Source of the DNA: Rhodococcus sp. SBT000017
Lineage (GTDB): Bacteria > Actinomycetota > Actinomycetes > Mycobacteriales > Mycobacteriaceae
DNA length: 64,000 bases
NCBI RefSeq assembly: GCF_003688915.1
Contig: NZ_REFU01000001.1
Coordinates: forward strand, 62,001 to 126,000
Reading direction: 5' to 3'
Shown here in pieces: positions 38,652-47,748 of the stretch. The notes under the pieces are model-generated. The model saw only the letters and a program-made list of their open reading frames with translations. It did not search any database and was not told where the DNA came from. Made by a program: the position numbers and the translations under genes. Within the stretch, counting starts at the first letter, position 1; each line of letters starts with the position of its first letter.

Positions 38652-39833
38652 TTAGAGAAAGTGGTTTTGAGGGTCGAGACCGAGCAGCATCCGGCCTTGA
38701 ACTTCCAGGCTGGTGTTTGTTTGAAGAAGGCCGTGCTGTGCGAATCCTTGAATGTCTCTATGGAATCGCTGCAAAGGAATATTTTTGGAGATAACCGACG
38801 CGCCAGAGGCGCGATACAGTAAGTCGACCGCTTCACGAATGAGTTCGATGCCAAACGCAACTTGTCCGCGGATGTCGGCTTTTTCCTGCCAGCTGGGTTC
38901 GACTCCGACATCCGCTCTGGACTGCAGTAGTGTCGTCATCTTCTCCAGCAGTGCCTTCGCTGCAGCGATCTTGTTTGCAGCGGTTGCAACATGTATATGA
39001 GTCAATGGGTGGTCGGACTGGTCGTCCCACGACGAGTGCGAGATGGCCCGCCCCGGCAGACGATCGACAAACAGGTCGTAGGCCCCCTGTCCCATCCCCG
39101 CGACTGTCGCGAGGGATTGGGTTTGTACGTAAGAGTACAGACCATAATTCCGTCCTGTCGCGCCGGCATTCGAGCGGTTCGACAGTGTGCCCATTACCGC
39201 GGCCTCTGCGTCTGCAACGCGGTGAAAAGGGACAAAAATATTATCGGCTTTGCTTGTCACGCTCCCAGTGCCACCGGCCGCAGATACGTTCCAGTCGTCA
39301 GATAACGTCATTTGCGAAAGGGGCACCAGTGCAACAGATTCGCCTACAACCTCGCCGTCTGGATCTTTGACTAGAGCATCCATCAGATTCCAATCGGCAC
39401 CGCGACTGCCAGTGTTGAACGGCCATGATCCTGAAAGCATATAGCCGTCTTCGACCTGCATCAATGTGCCACCAGGTGTAAATCCCCCCGACACACGCGC
39501 TCGTCCACCCTTGAAAACTTCTTCTTGTGCACGGTCTGGAAATAGGGACACCATCCATGCGGTACTGACCCAAACCATGGAAACCCAGCCCGCGGAGCCG
39601 CAACTTCGTGCGATTTCTGCGAGTACAGAATTCTGATCAGCTAAAGATTGCTCAAGGCCGCCAAATCGACGTGGTACGGCCATGGAGTACACGCCGGCTT
39701 CGGTAAGGGCATCTATCGTGTTTGGTGTCAGCCAACCTGCGTCCTCGGCGGCGCGTGCGTTCGATCGTATTACTGGCGCGAGTTCGCAGACCCTGCTCAG
39801 AACTGCTTCATCCATGGCTACCGTCGTGGTCAC
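38652..39833 (-). CDS. second acyl-CoA-dehydrogenase-like flavin-dependent monooxygenase
   Basis: A 393-residue paralogue of the protein at 67-1221, sharing the SVPKRFGGL/AVPRRFGGL, GGFTP, WPFNTGSRGADWN, SAAGGTGS and LQRFHRD...VQGRMLLGLDPQNHFL blocks. The GTG at 39833 is preferred because AAGGGGAGACAAA precedes it; an ATG 45 bp upstream is the alternative. It should use reduced flavin from the reductase at 45602 to hydroxylate, epoxidise or N-oxidise the alkaloid or its polyene. Two diverged copies at the two ends of one cluster suggest two separate oxidation steps. Confidence 0.85.
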   Translation of the reverse strand: MTTTVAMDEAVLSRVCELAPVIRSNARAAEDAGWLTPNTIDALTEAGVYSMAVPRRFGGLEQSLADQNSVLAEIARSCGSAGWVSMVWVSTAWMVSLFPDRAQEEVFKGGRARVSGGFTPGGTLMQVEDGYMLSGSWPFNTGSRGADWNLMDALVKDPDGEVVGESVALVPLSQMTLSDDWNVSAAGGTGSVTSKADNIFVPFHRVADAEAAVMGTLSNRSNAGATGRNYGLYSYVQTQSLATVAGMGQGAYDLFVDRLPGRAISHSSWDDQSDHPLTHIHVATAANKIAAAKALLEKMTTLLQSRADVGVEPSWQEKADIRGQVAFGIELIREAVDLLYRASGASVISKNIPLQRFHRDIQGFAQHGLLQTNTSLEVQGRMLLGLDPQNHFL

Positions 39834-40034
39834 TTTGTCTCCCCTTCGAGGACCCCGGTCTAATGATTGGGTTGCCACTTACGCTAGCTATGAGCGGTCA
39901 CGGCACGCCCTATGTACGCTCACGGGTCGCTAATTCTGGTAATTTCGGCGTCTTGCCAAGGAAGTCGACTCTGCAGTCGAACAATTACTGGATCTGGTGC
40001 TTCCGTTGGTTTACTTGATTCAGTACCGGCCAAG
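39834..40034. promoter_or_regulatory. divergent promoter region, monooxygenase/carboxylase
   Basis: About 200 bp between the minus-strand monooxygenase operon and the plus-strand carboxylase operon. No gene is supported here. Promoters for both directions must lie here; I cannot name convincing -10/-35 elements. Confidence 0.4.
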
Positions 40035-43000
40035 ATGGTCGCAGCCACGAAGCTTCTTCAGCTGGGAGATACGTTGTTCAAGCGGATTGCAGTAGTCAAC
40101 CGAGGCGAGGCAGCAGTACGGCTGATCCGAGCTGTCCGAGAGCTCAACGCCGAACACGATTACGGCATCCGCACCGTAGCGCTGCACACCGAGGCGGAGA
40201 AGCGGGCCATGTTCGTCCGCCAGGCCGACGAAGCGGTCACGCTGCGCAAGCCCGCGACCGGCTCGGCGTACCTCGACTACAGCGTCCTCGAGGCCGCGCT
40301 GGTCGAGTCCGGTGCCGACGCGGTGTGGGTCGGGTGGGGCTTCGTCGCCGAGGACCCGACGTTCGCCGATCTCGTGGCCGGACTGAACATCACCTTCATC
40401 GGCCCGTCCGCCGACGCGATGCGCCTGCTCGGAGATAAGGTGCAGGCCAAGCTCCTCGCCGAGAAGGTCGGCGTCCCCGTCGCACCGTGGTCCGGTGGAC
40501 CGGTCGAGACCCGCGCGGACGCTCGTCGTCACGCAGCGGCGATCGGGTACCCGCTGATCATCAAGGCCCGCTCGGGCGGTGGTGGCCGCGGTATCCGCAA
40601 GGTCTTCCACGAAGACGAACTCGAACTCTCCCTCGAGCGCACCCAGGGCGAGGCCGAGCGCTCGTTCGGCGACCCGGTCGTATTCCTGGAGCGTCTGGTC
40701 ACCGATGCCCGCCACGTCGAGGTTCAGGTCATCGCCGACAGCCACGGCAACGTCTGGGCTCCGGGTGTGCGCGACTGCTCGATCCAGCGTCGCAATCAGA
40801 AGGTCATCGAGGAGTCCAGCTCGCCGCTGCTGACCCAGGAGCAGGCCGATCAGCTGCGCACGGCCTCCGCCGAGCTCGTCAAGGCTGCGGGTTACCAGGG
40901 CGCAGGAACCGTCGAGTACCTGTACCAGCCCGAGCAGAAGATCTTCACGTTCCTCGAGGTCAACACCCGCCTGCAGGTCGAGCACCCCATCACCGAATAC
41001 ACCACCGGCATCGACCTCGTGAAGCTGCAGATCCTCGTCGCCGACGGTCAGGCACTGCCCGGCGAGTGCCCCACCGAGTTCGGTCACGCCGTCGAGGCTC
41101 GCCTCAACGCCGAGGACGCCGACAACGGCTTCGCGCCCGCACCGGGCACGGTCGAACTTCTCAAGTTCCCGCTCGGCACCGGCATCCGCGTCGACACCGG
41201 CATCGCGCAGGGCGACGTGATTCCACCCGACTACGACTCGATGGTCGCCAAGGTCATCGCCTGGGGCCGTGACCGCAGCGAAGCGCTGGCGAGACTGCGG
41301 AACGCGCTGCGTGAGACCACCGTCGTCATCGACGGCGGCACCACCACCAAGTCCTTCCTGCTGAGCCTGCTCGACCGGGAGGAAGTCATCTCCGCCTCGG
41401 CCGACACCGGCTGGCTCGACCGCACCGAGGCCGGCTCCCAGGTCGGCCCGACGGCCGTCGCGGACATCGCCATCATCGCCGCGGCCATCGACGCCTACGA
41501 CGCCGAGGAAGGCCGCGAGCGCACCGCGTTCCTCAATTCGGCTCGCGGCGGTCGCCCGCGCGCAACCCATGCCATCGGCCGCACCGTCGAACTGAACTAC
41601 CAGGGCCAGGCCTACAAGATCGAAGTAGGCCAGACCGGTACGCACCGCTACAGCATCGACGGAGATGCCATCGGGGAGTTGCAGGTCGATGTCGAACGCC
41701 TCGGCGCCTACGAGAGCCGACTGGTCATCGGTGACCACCGCTACCAGGTCGTCACCGTCGCCGGAGCCGCCCACTTCCTCGTCGAGGTCGACGGCATCAG
41801 CCACCAGATCTCCCAGGACGAGGCCGGTCTGGTCCGCGCGCCTGCTCCCGCCGTTGTCGTTGCCGTCCCGGTCGCCGTCGGAGACGAGGTCGAAGCGGGA
41901 CAGACCCTGGTCGTCCTCGAATCGATGAAGATGGAAACTGCCGTCCGGTCCCCGTATGCGGGCACCGTGCGTGAGGTACTGGCCTCGGTCAACGGACAGG
42001 TCGACGCTGGAGCAGCCCTGCTGCGCGTCGATCAGGCCGGTGAGCAGAAGGTCTCCGAGCAGGCACCGCGCGTGCAGTTCCGCGGGATCGACGACGCCGC
42101 GCAGCGTACGCCGCAGCGCCGCGCCCTGGACCGCCTCGACGAACTCGCAGCCCTCATCACCGGTTTCGATGTCAGCGGAGCCCGCGCCCGAAACCTGTTG
42201 TCCACCTACGAGACTCTGCGCGCCGACGTGCCGCGGAACGACTCGGGACTGGTCTCCGCCGAACTGTCGTTGCTGAACACCTTCGCCGATATCTGCGAAC
42301 TCTCGCGGAACCGGCCGACGATGGACGAAGAGAGCACCGACGAGCGCGTCCACTCCCCGCGTGAACACTTCCACTCGTTCATGCAGTCGCTCGACGCAGA
42401 CGTTCAGGGGCTCCCGGAGTCGTTCCGCGCCAAGCTCACTCGCGCACTCGCGCACTACGACGCCGCCATCGACGAGGGCCGTACCCCCGAACTCGAAGAG
42501 GCCGTCTACCGCGTCTTCCTGGCACTGCAGCGCATGGAGAACCAGGTTCCGGTCATCGCGGCCCTGCTCGGCCATTGGCTCAGCGACTGCTCGGCGCAGC
42601 CCGAAGCCACCCCGGCCATGGCCGAGGTACTCGAGCGACTCATCGGTGCCACCCAGGCCCGCTACCCCGTCATCGGCGACGTCGCCCGCAACCTGCGCTT
42701 CCGACTGTTCGACGAGCCACAGATCCGCAGTGCACGCGAGAAGATCTACGACGGAGTCCGCGGTAGCCTGCAGTACCTCGCCGAGAACCCCGACGCCGCC
42801 GACTACTCGGCGCGTATACAAGAGGTCGCCGACGTCGACGAGCCGCTGCTCGATCTACTCAACGAGGATGTCGATCCGGGTGTGATGCTCGAAGTGATGA
42901 CACGCCAGTGCTACGGAATTCATCAGTTCGAGAACGTGGCAGCATTTAATCGGGACGATTTAGAATTCGTGACAGGAGCTTTCCTGCTCAACGGAGTCCG

Positions 43001-45605
43001 TGTGCATGTCGCCGCAGTGCAGACTGATCGGTTCGTGGTGCACTCGGCGCTGGCTGCGATCGACGGGATCGTTGAGTCCACACCTGGGATTCGGGTTGCC
43101 GACGTGTATCTGTTTTGGCCGGATTCTCCGGCCGACGGAGACGACCTGAGTGCGGAGCTGCAGAGAATCCTTGAACAGTCGCCTGTAAGAGCATGGCGCC
43201 GAGTCACGTTCACAGTTTTCGGATCCGGAACTCCCCGCCAAATCACGTTGAGGCCAACCGGTATAGGAGCCGTGTTCGCCGAGGACACGATCATTCGGGA
43301 CATGCACCCGCTGACCGGTCAACGACTGGACCTGTGGCGACTGAAGAACTTCGACGGAGTTCGGTTGCCCGCCAGCGCAGGAACGTACCTGTTCCATCTG
43401 ACGTCGAAGGCCAACCCCTCCGACGAGCGACTGGTTGCCCTGGCCGAGATCCGCGGTGTCACAACACAGTTGGACGATGCCGGCAACATCGTCGCCGTAC
43501 CCGAGATCGAGCGCACAGTCGCAGCCTGCCTCGACGGAATCCGCCGGGCCCAGGCCGGACGCGGCAAGAAGCGACTCGACGCCAACCGGGTGGTGCTCTA
43601 CGTCTGGCCGGTACTGAACGTTCCCGCCGACCGCATCGCCACGATCGCCCGGCACATCGCGCCGCTGACGATCGGGGCAGGCCTCGAGGAGATCACCCTC
43701 ATCGCACGTCTGGCCGAAACACCCGGCGCAACACCGCGCGAGGTCGCGTTGCGCCTGTCGTACCGATCCGGTGCAGGCATCGTCGCCAAGGTGACGCCGC
43801 CGCCGACCGAGCCGATGCGTCCACTCGACGAGTACACCCAGAAGGTCCAACGCTCGCAGGCTCGCGGCACCGTCTACCCGTACGAGCTGATTCCGTTGCT
43901 CAGCAGCAACGGCGGCACGTTCACCGAGTACGACTTCGGCACCGACGGCGTGCTCGCACCGGTCGACCGCCCGTACGGCCGCAACACCGCGGGCGTCATC
44001 GTCGGCGTGGCGACCACACCCACCGCCAAGTACCCCGAGGGCATCACCCGCGTCGCACTGTTCGGTGACCCGACCAAGGCCCTCGGCACCGTCGCCGAGG
44101 CCGAGTGCTCGCGGATCGTCGCGGCCATCGACCTCGCCGAGCAACTCGGCGCACCCGTCGAATGGTTCGCATTGTCCTCCGGGGCAACGATTTCCATGGA
44201 ATCGGGCACCGAGAACATGGACTGGGTCTCGCGCGGCCTGCGTCGCATCATCACCTTCACCCAGGCCGGCGGCGAGATCAACATCGTCGTCGCGGGTATC
44301 AACGTCGGCGCTCAGCCGTACTGGAACGCCGAAGCCACCATGCTCACCCACACCAAGGGCATCCTGGTGATGACCCCAGACAGTGCGATGGTGCTCACCG
44401 GAAAGCAGTCCCTCGACTACTCCGGCGGCGTCTCGGCCGAGGACAACTTCGGTATCGGCGGCTACGACCGCGTCATGGGCCCCAACGGCCAGGCACAGTA
44501 CTGGGCACCGAACCTGCGGGCCGCGTGCGACATCCTGTTCGCGCACTACGACCACGCGTACGCCGCACCGGGAGAACGCTTCCCGCGTCGTGCGGCCACT
44601 GCGGACCCGACCGAGCGCGACGTGCGTACCTACCCGCACGTGCACCCGTCGAGCGACTTCACCACCGTCGGCGACATCTTCTCCTCGGTCACCAACCCCG
44701 ATCGCAAGAAGCCGTTCGACATTCGCACCGTGATGCGCGCCGTGGTGGACCAGGATCACTCGGTGCTCGAGCGTTGGGCCGACATGGCCGACGCCGACAC
44801 CTCCGTGGTGTTCGACGCCCACCTCGCCGGGATCCCGGTGTCCGTCATCGGTATCGAGTCACGGGCCATCCCCCGCAAGGGCTGGTTCCCGTCCGACGGC
44901 CCCGATCAGTGGACCTCGGGAACCCTGTTCCCCAACTCGTCGAAGAAGACCGCACGCGCCATCAACGCCGCCAGCGGAAGCCGGCCGATCGTGGTGCTGG
45001 CCAACCTCTCCGGCTTCGACGGATCACCGGAATCGCTGCGCAACATCCAGCTCGAATACGGTGCCGAGATCGGCCGCGCCATCGTCAACTTCGACGGACC
45101 GGTCGTGTTCTGTGTCGTCTCCCGCTACCACGGAGGCGCTTTCGTGGTGTTCTCCGGAGCGCTCAACGACAACATGGAGGTCCTCGCGGTCGAGGGATCG
45201 TTCGCCTCCGTACTCGGCGGTGCCCCGGCAGCAGCAGTGGTGTTCACCCGCGACGTCAACGCCCGCACCGCAGCGGACCCGACCGTCAAGGAACTCGAAG
45301 CACGACTGAACGCAGCCGAGGACGACGCCACCCGCTCGGCCCTGCGCGTCGAGCTCGCGACCGTGCGAGCGAACGCCCGCAACGCCAAACTGGGTGAAGT
45401 GGCGGCCGAATTCGAGGCCATCCACAACATCCAGCGAGCACAGAACGTCGGATCGGTGCACCACATCGTCCCCGCCGCCGAACTGCGCCCGCAGCTGGTT
45501 TCCGCCGTCGAACGCGGAATGGCGCGAAGTCGGAATCGCGGTAGGTTCCCGGACCGTCCCACGCCGGACCGCAGACCACGACGAAAGAGGGAGCTTGTTC
45601 CGTGA
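40035..45605 (+). CDS. single-chain acyl-CoA carboxylase (BC-BCCP-CT)
   Basis: A protein of about 1856 residues making malonyl-CoA (or a related extender) from acetyl-CoA, bicarbonate and ATP. Biotin carboxylase comes first (KRIAVVNRGEAAVRLIRA near the start; ATP-grasp SGGGGRGIRKV; FLEVNTRLQVEHPITE), then a biotinyl domain with ESMKMET (Lys632), a central region, and a carboxyltransferase with PYGRNTAGVIVGVA, SGATISMESGTENMDWV and YSGGVSAEDNFGIGGYDRVMGPNG. The order BC-BCCP-central-CT resembles eukaryotic ACC. Such fused carboxylases are known in Rhodococcus-type actinobacteria. The ATG at 40035 is chosen just before the BC domain. Every PKS module uses malonyl-CoA, so this gene probably feeds the line. 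Codon use shifts inside the gene (see findings). Its stop overlaps the reductase start. Confidence 0.93.
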   Translation: MVAATKLLQLGDTLFKRIAVVNRGEAAVRLIRAVRELNAEHDYGIRTVALHTEAEKRAMFVRQADEAVTLRKPATGSAYLDYSVLEAALVESGADAVWVGWGFVAEDPTFADLVAGLNITFIGPSADAMRLLGDKVQAKLLAEKVGVPVAPWSGGPVETRADARRHAAAIGYPLIIKARSGGGGRGIRKVFHEDELELSLERTQGEAERSFGDPVVFLERLVTDARHVEVQVIADSHGNVWAPGVRDCSIQRRNQKVIEESSSPLLTQEQADQLRTASAELVKAAGYQGAGTVEYLYQPEQKIFTFLEVNTRLQVEHPITEYTTGIDLVKLQILVADGQALPGECPTEFGHAVEARLNAEDADNGFAPAPGTVELLKFPLGTGIRVDTGIAQGDVIPPDYDSMVAKVIAWGRDRSEALARLRNALRETTVVIDGGTTTKSFLLSLLDREEVISASADTGWLDRTEAGSQVGPTAVADIAIIAAAIDAYDAEEGRERTAFLNSARGGRPRATHAIGRTVELNYQGQAYKIEVGQTGTHRYSIDGDAIGELQVDVERLGAYESRLVIGDHRYQVVTVAGAAHFLVEVDGISHQISQDEAGLVRAPAPAVVVAVPVAVGDEVEAGQTLVVLESMKMETAVRSPYAGTVREVLASVNGQVDAGAALLRVDQAGEQKVSEQAPRVQFRGIDDAAQRTPQRRALDRLDELAALITGFDVSGARARNLLSTYETLRADVPRNDSGLVSAELSLLNTFADICELSRNRPTMDEESTDERVHSPREHFHSFMQSLDADVQGLPESFRAKLTRALAHYDAAIDEGRTPELEEAVYRVFLALQRMENQVPVIAALLGHWLSDCSAQPEATPAMAEVLERLIGATQARYPVIGDVARNLRFRLFDEPQIRSAREKIYDGVRGSLQYLAENPDAADYSARIQEVADVDEPLLDLLNEDVDPGVMLEVMTRQCYGIHQFENVAAFNRDDLEFVTGAFLLNGVRVHVAAVQTDRFVVHSALAAIDGIVESTPGIRVADVYLFWPDSPADGDDLSAELQRILEQSPVRAWRRVTFTVFGSGTPRQITLRPTGIGAVFAEDTIIRDMHPLTGQRLDLWRLKNFDGVRLPASAGTYLFHLTSKANPSDERLVALAEIRGVTTQLDDAGNIVAVPEIERTVAACLDGIRRAQAGRGKKRLDANRVVLYVWPVLNVPADRIATIARHIAPLTIGAGLEEITLIARLAETPGATPREVALRLSYRSGAGIVAKVTPPPTEPMRPLDEYTQKVQRSQARGTVYPYELIPLLSSNGGTFTEYDFGTDGVLAPVDRPYGRNTAGVIVGVATTPTAKYPEGITRVALFGDPTKALGTVAEAECSRIVAAIDLAEQLGAPVEWFALSSGATISMESGTENMDWVSRGLRRIITFTQAGGEINIVVAGINVGAQPYWNAEATMLTHTKGILVMTPDSAMVLTGKQSLDYSGGVSAEDNFGIGGYDRVMGPNGQAQYWAPNLRAACDILFAHYDHAYAAPGERFPRRAATADPTERDVRTYPHVHPSSDFTTVGDIFSSVTNPDRKKPFDIRTVMRAVVDQDHSVLERWADMADADTSVVFDAHLAGIPVSVIGIESRAIPRKGWFPSDGPDQWTSGTLFPNSSKKTARAINAASGSRPIVVLANLSGFDGSPESLRNIQLEYGAEIGRAIVNFDGPVVFCVVSRYHGGAFVVFSGALNDNMEVLAVEGSFASVLGGAPAAAVVFTRDVNARTAADPTVKELEARLNAAEDDATRSALRVELATVRANARNAKLGEVAAEFEAIHNIQRAQNVGSVHHIVPAAELRPQLVSAVERGMARSRNRGRFPDRPTPDRRPRRKRELVP

Positions 45606-46093
45606 CGCTCAGAAACATCGACCTCGATCAGACAACGCTTCGCGATGCATATAGCCGGTTTCCTAGCGGCGTGGTTGCAATCGCCGCAGAGATCGACGGA
45701 CGTCCCGTTGGAATGGCGGCCAGTAGTTTTGTTCCGGTGTCGATAGATCCACCACTGGTCGCAGTTTGCCTCCAGAAAAAATCGACAACATGGCCGAGGC
45801 TCGAGGTGGTGCCAAGCATTGCAGTGAGTGTCCTAGCCGAGTCGCACGACATCGCGGCTCGTCGACTCGCTGCCAAGACCGGAGATCGCTTTGCGGGACT
45901 TGATCTGATGGTCACCGCGGGTGGTGGGGTATTCGTGGGTGGCTCGGTGGTATGGCTGGAAACCACTTTTGAACAGAAGATTTCGGCTGGGGACCACCTC
46001 ATCGTGCTATTGCGCATCCGGTCGTTGGAGGTTATGAGCGATCTCGAACCGATCGTTTTTCACGGCAGCAAGTTTCGCAGACTGCGGTTCTGA
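45602..46093 (+). CDS. flavin reductase (HpaC-like) partner of the monooxygenases
   Basis: A 163-residue FMN/FAD reductase-like split-barrel protein: AYSRFPSGVVAIAAEIDGRPVGMAASSFVPVSIDPPLVAVCLQ is the family's flavin-binding opening, and the C-terminal half has GDHLIVLLRIRSLE and FHGSKFRRL. It would supply reduced flavin to the two acyl-CoA-dehydrogenase-like monooxygenases. The GTG start overlaps the carboxylase stop (GTGA), so the two are translationally coupled. The pairing of a carboxylase with a flavin reductase only makes sense inside the pathway. Confidence 0.88.
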   Translation: MTLRNIDLDQTTLRDAYSRFPSGVVAIAAEIDGRPVGMAASSFVPVSIDPPLVAVCLQKKSTTWPRLEVVPSIAVSVLAESHDIAARRLAAKTGDRFAGLDLMVTAGGGVFVGGSVVWLETTFEQKISAGDHLIVLLRIRSLEVMSDLEPIVFHGSKFRRLRF

Positions 46094-46315
46094 TCTACCC
46101 TGCACGCGGAGGTGCACCATCTATGATGCGTGACACCGGGCACACATAGATTTGCTAGCTCGGGTGCCTCCGCAAGGGTGAAGGCGCGGTGAGGATTTAC
46201 CGCTTGCGTCAAGTTCACTGTGCTACGTCTAGCGGACATTGGCTGAACCGTAAAACCGGATGTGCTCACAGAAATAGCGCGCCAGCCGGTGTAGGCGAAG
46301 CAGGCACGTTAGAGA
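46094..46315. other. intergenic region, no gene
   Basis: A 222-bp gap between the convergent flavin reductase and lsr2. I see no coding frame with family features and no strong terminator. It marks the right edge of the biosynthetic cluster. Confidence 0.5.
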
Positions 46316-46690
46316 TCAGTGGGCGGCGTTGTATGCCTCGACGATGCTCTCCGGGATGCGTCCGCGACTACTGATCTCATACCCGTTGTCCGCCGCCCAC
46401 TGCCGGATGGCCCGTGTCTGCTCCGGATCACGGCTCGTCGACGCCCCTGCCCTCGTTGTCGCAGGTGTAGACGCGGCCGCAGGGGAAGGCTTGCGCTTGC
46501 GGCCACCGACCCGTGTTGCGTAGCCGATATAGTAGTCGAGCTTTCGGTGAAATTCTGTGGCGTTCTTGGCTTTCAGATCGATCACATACTCGACGCCGTT
46601 CACTGCAAACTCGATTGTCTCGCCCGATTCATCGTCCATGACGGACTCATCGATATCGTCGACCATTTGAATCGTTACTTGTTTGGCCAT
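46316..46690 (-). CDS. lsr2: Lsr2-family nucleoid-associated xenogeneic silencer
   Basis: A 124-residue Lsr2. The N-terminal dimerisation domain reads VTIQMVDDIDES...ETIEFAVNGVEYVIDL (about 5-40), then a Lys/Ala-rich linker, then the C-terminal DNA-binding domain with RAIRQWAADNGYEIS and the AT-hook-like RGR at 109-111 (RGRIPESIVEAY). Lsr2 binds AT-rich minor grooves and silences acquired genes. Placed between the PKS cluster and the defence region, it may be a paralogue that controls the local island and not the housekeeping copy. The start at 46690 follows GAAAGGG at a suitable distance. Confidence 0.95.
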   Translation of the reverse strand: MAKQVTIQMVDDIDESVMDDESGETIEFAVNGVEYVIDLKAKNATEFHRKLDYYIGYATRVGGRKRKPSPAAASTPATTRAGASTSRDPEQTRAIRQWAADNGYEISSRGRIPESIVEAYNAAH

Positions 46691-46790
46691 AGCTGTAAAA
46701 CCCTTTCATCGACAGGTCGCATGTGTTTACTTATTTACAACTAGCTTAACCCGTACCAATAGGCGCTTTCTCCATCGACACGGCGTCTTG
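46691..46790 (-). promoter_or_regulatory. AT-rich upstream region of lsr2
   Basis: The minus strand upstream of lsr2 is markedly AT-rich (GTTGTAAATAAGTAAACA) in contrast to its surroundings. It probably holds the lsr2 promoter and, as for many Lsr2 genes, could be an Lsr2 target. Exact elements are not assigned. Confidence 0.4.
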
Positions 46791-47748
46791 AGTCTCGCGA
46801 ACTCTGCACGCGATCCCCACCTCAATCCGAACTGCTCCCGTACGGCGCACTGGCCCGTGGAACAACCCTGCCGATCACCGGTGTCGGGTCGATCCTGGTC
46901 GTCGAAGTCAGCGGTCAGCCACCACGTCGCCCCTGTCGGGGTGATGTGGCCACGATTCATCCTTTAGGCAACGAAGACCCGCTTGACGCCGCAAGCATCT
47001 GCAGCAACGGCTTCAATCGGTCGTCAGTACCGAGTAGACGGTCATGACGTACCGCCGACTCGTGCGCGGTCGATCCTGGCACGGACGCACGCTGGAGTAT
47101 TCGCAATCACCGACGGTCGCATGCCCGGTCTGGATCTGACGATCACCTCTCGGCCCGTTGCCTTCGGCGGCATCGAGGGAATTCGAGGCCGGTTGCGGTC
47201 GATCACCATCGACACCGCCGTCCACGGGCGAGGTAGCTCCCAGCGCCCCGGTCGGTTCACCCTCACCGCCCCGAGCTTCGGCGAGCAGGGCTTGCGGTGG
47301 TCGCCCGCTGCGAAGGCATCTCCGCCGGGACCGGGACGACCCGGCGGCTGGCAGCGGCGCAATGAGCGAACTCCACGAGAACTCGCCTATCACGTTCGAC
47401 CCTTCCTACGCGCCGGATCGTCGATCCCCTCAGCGAGTTTTGGTCAACATTGCGCTTACCGTGGCAAGCTCGTCCGGAGGCAGCTCCTTCCTAGACGGGA
47501 CACCGCTCAAGATCCGATCCGAAGGTCTCTAGCCAGTGGAGTGTTGTTGCAATCGATTTTGCTGGGCTCGGCGTCCAGAATCAGACGTACGGCCGCGTCA
47601 GCAGCTCGACCAAGTGCCCGCCCGAAGGGACTTCGTCGCTTTGAATCGGCCAGGCGAGGCCGAAAGAAGGACGGGTGGTTGGGTATCGTCCCAACCCCTA
47701 TGGACACTTCGCAGAGCCTTCAGCTCGGCCGCACGGAAAGACCACAAC
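46791..47748. other. about 950 bp without a recognisable gene
   Basis: Several overlapping frames are open on both strands, but none has a convincing ribosome site, domain or family pattern. The stretch looks like decayed or non-coding accessory DNA between lsr2 and the lipoprotein. Confidence 0.45.

Noticed and set aside
40020..44822. Very long open frames on the minus strand opposite the carboxylase gene (933 and 620 codons)
   Set aside because: They mirror the strong GC3 of the sense gene, show low-complexity composition and no domain, and the sense strand has unmistakable BC, BCCP and CT motifs.
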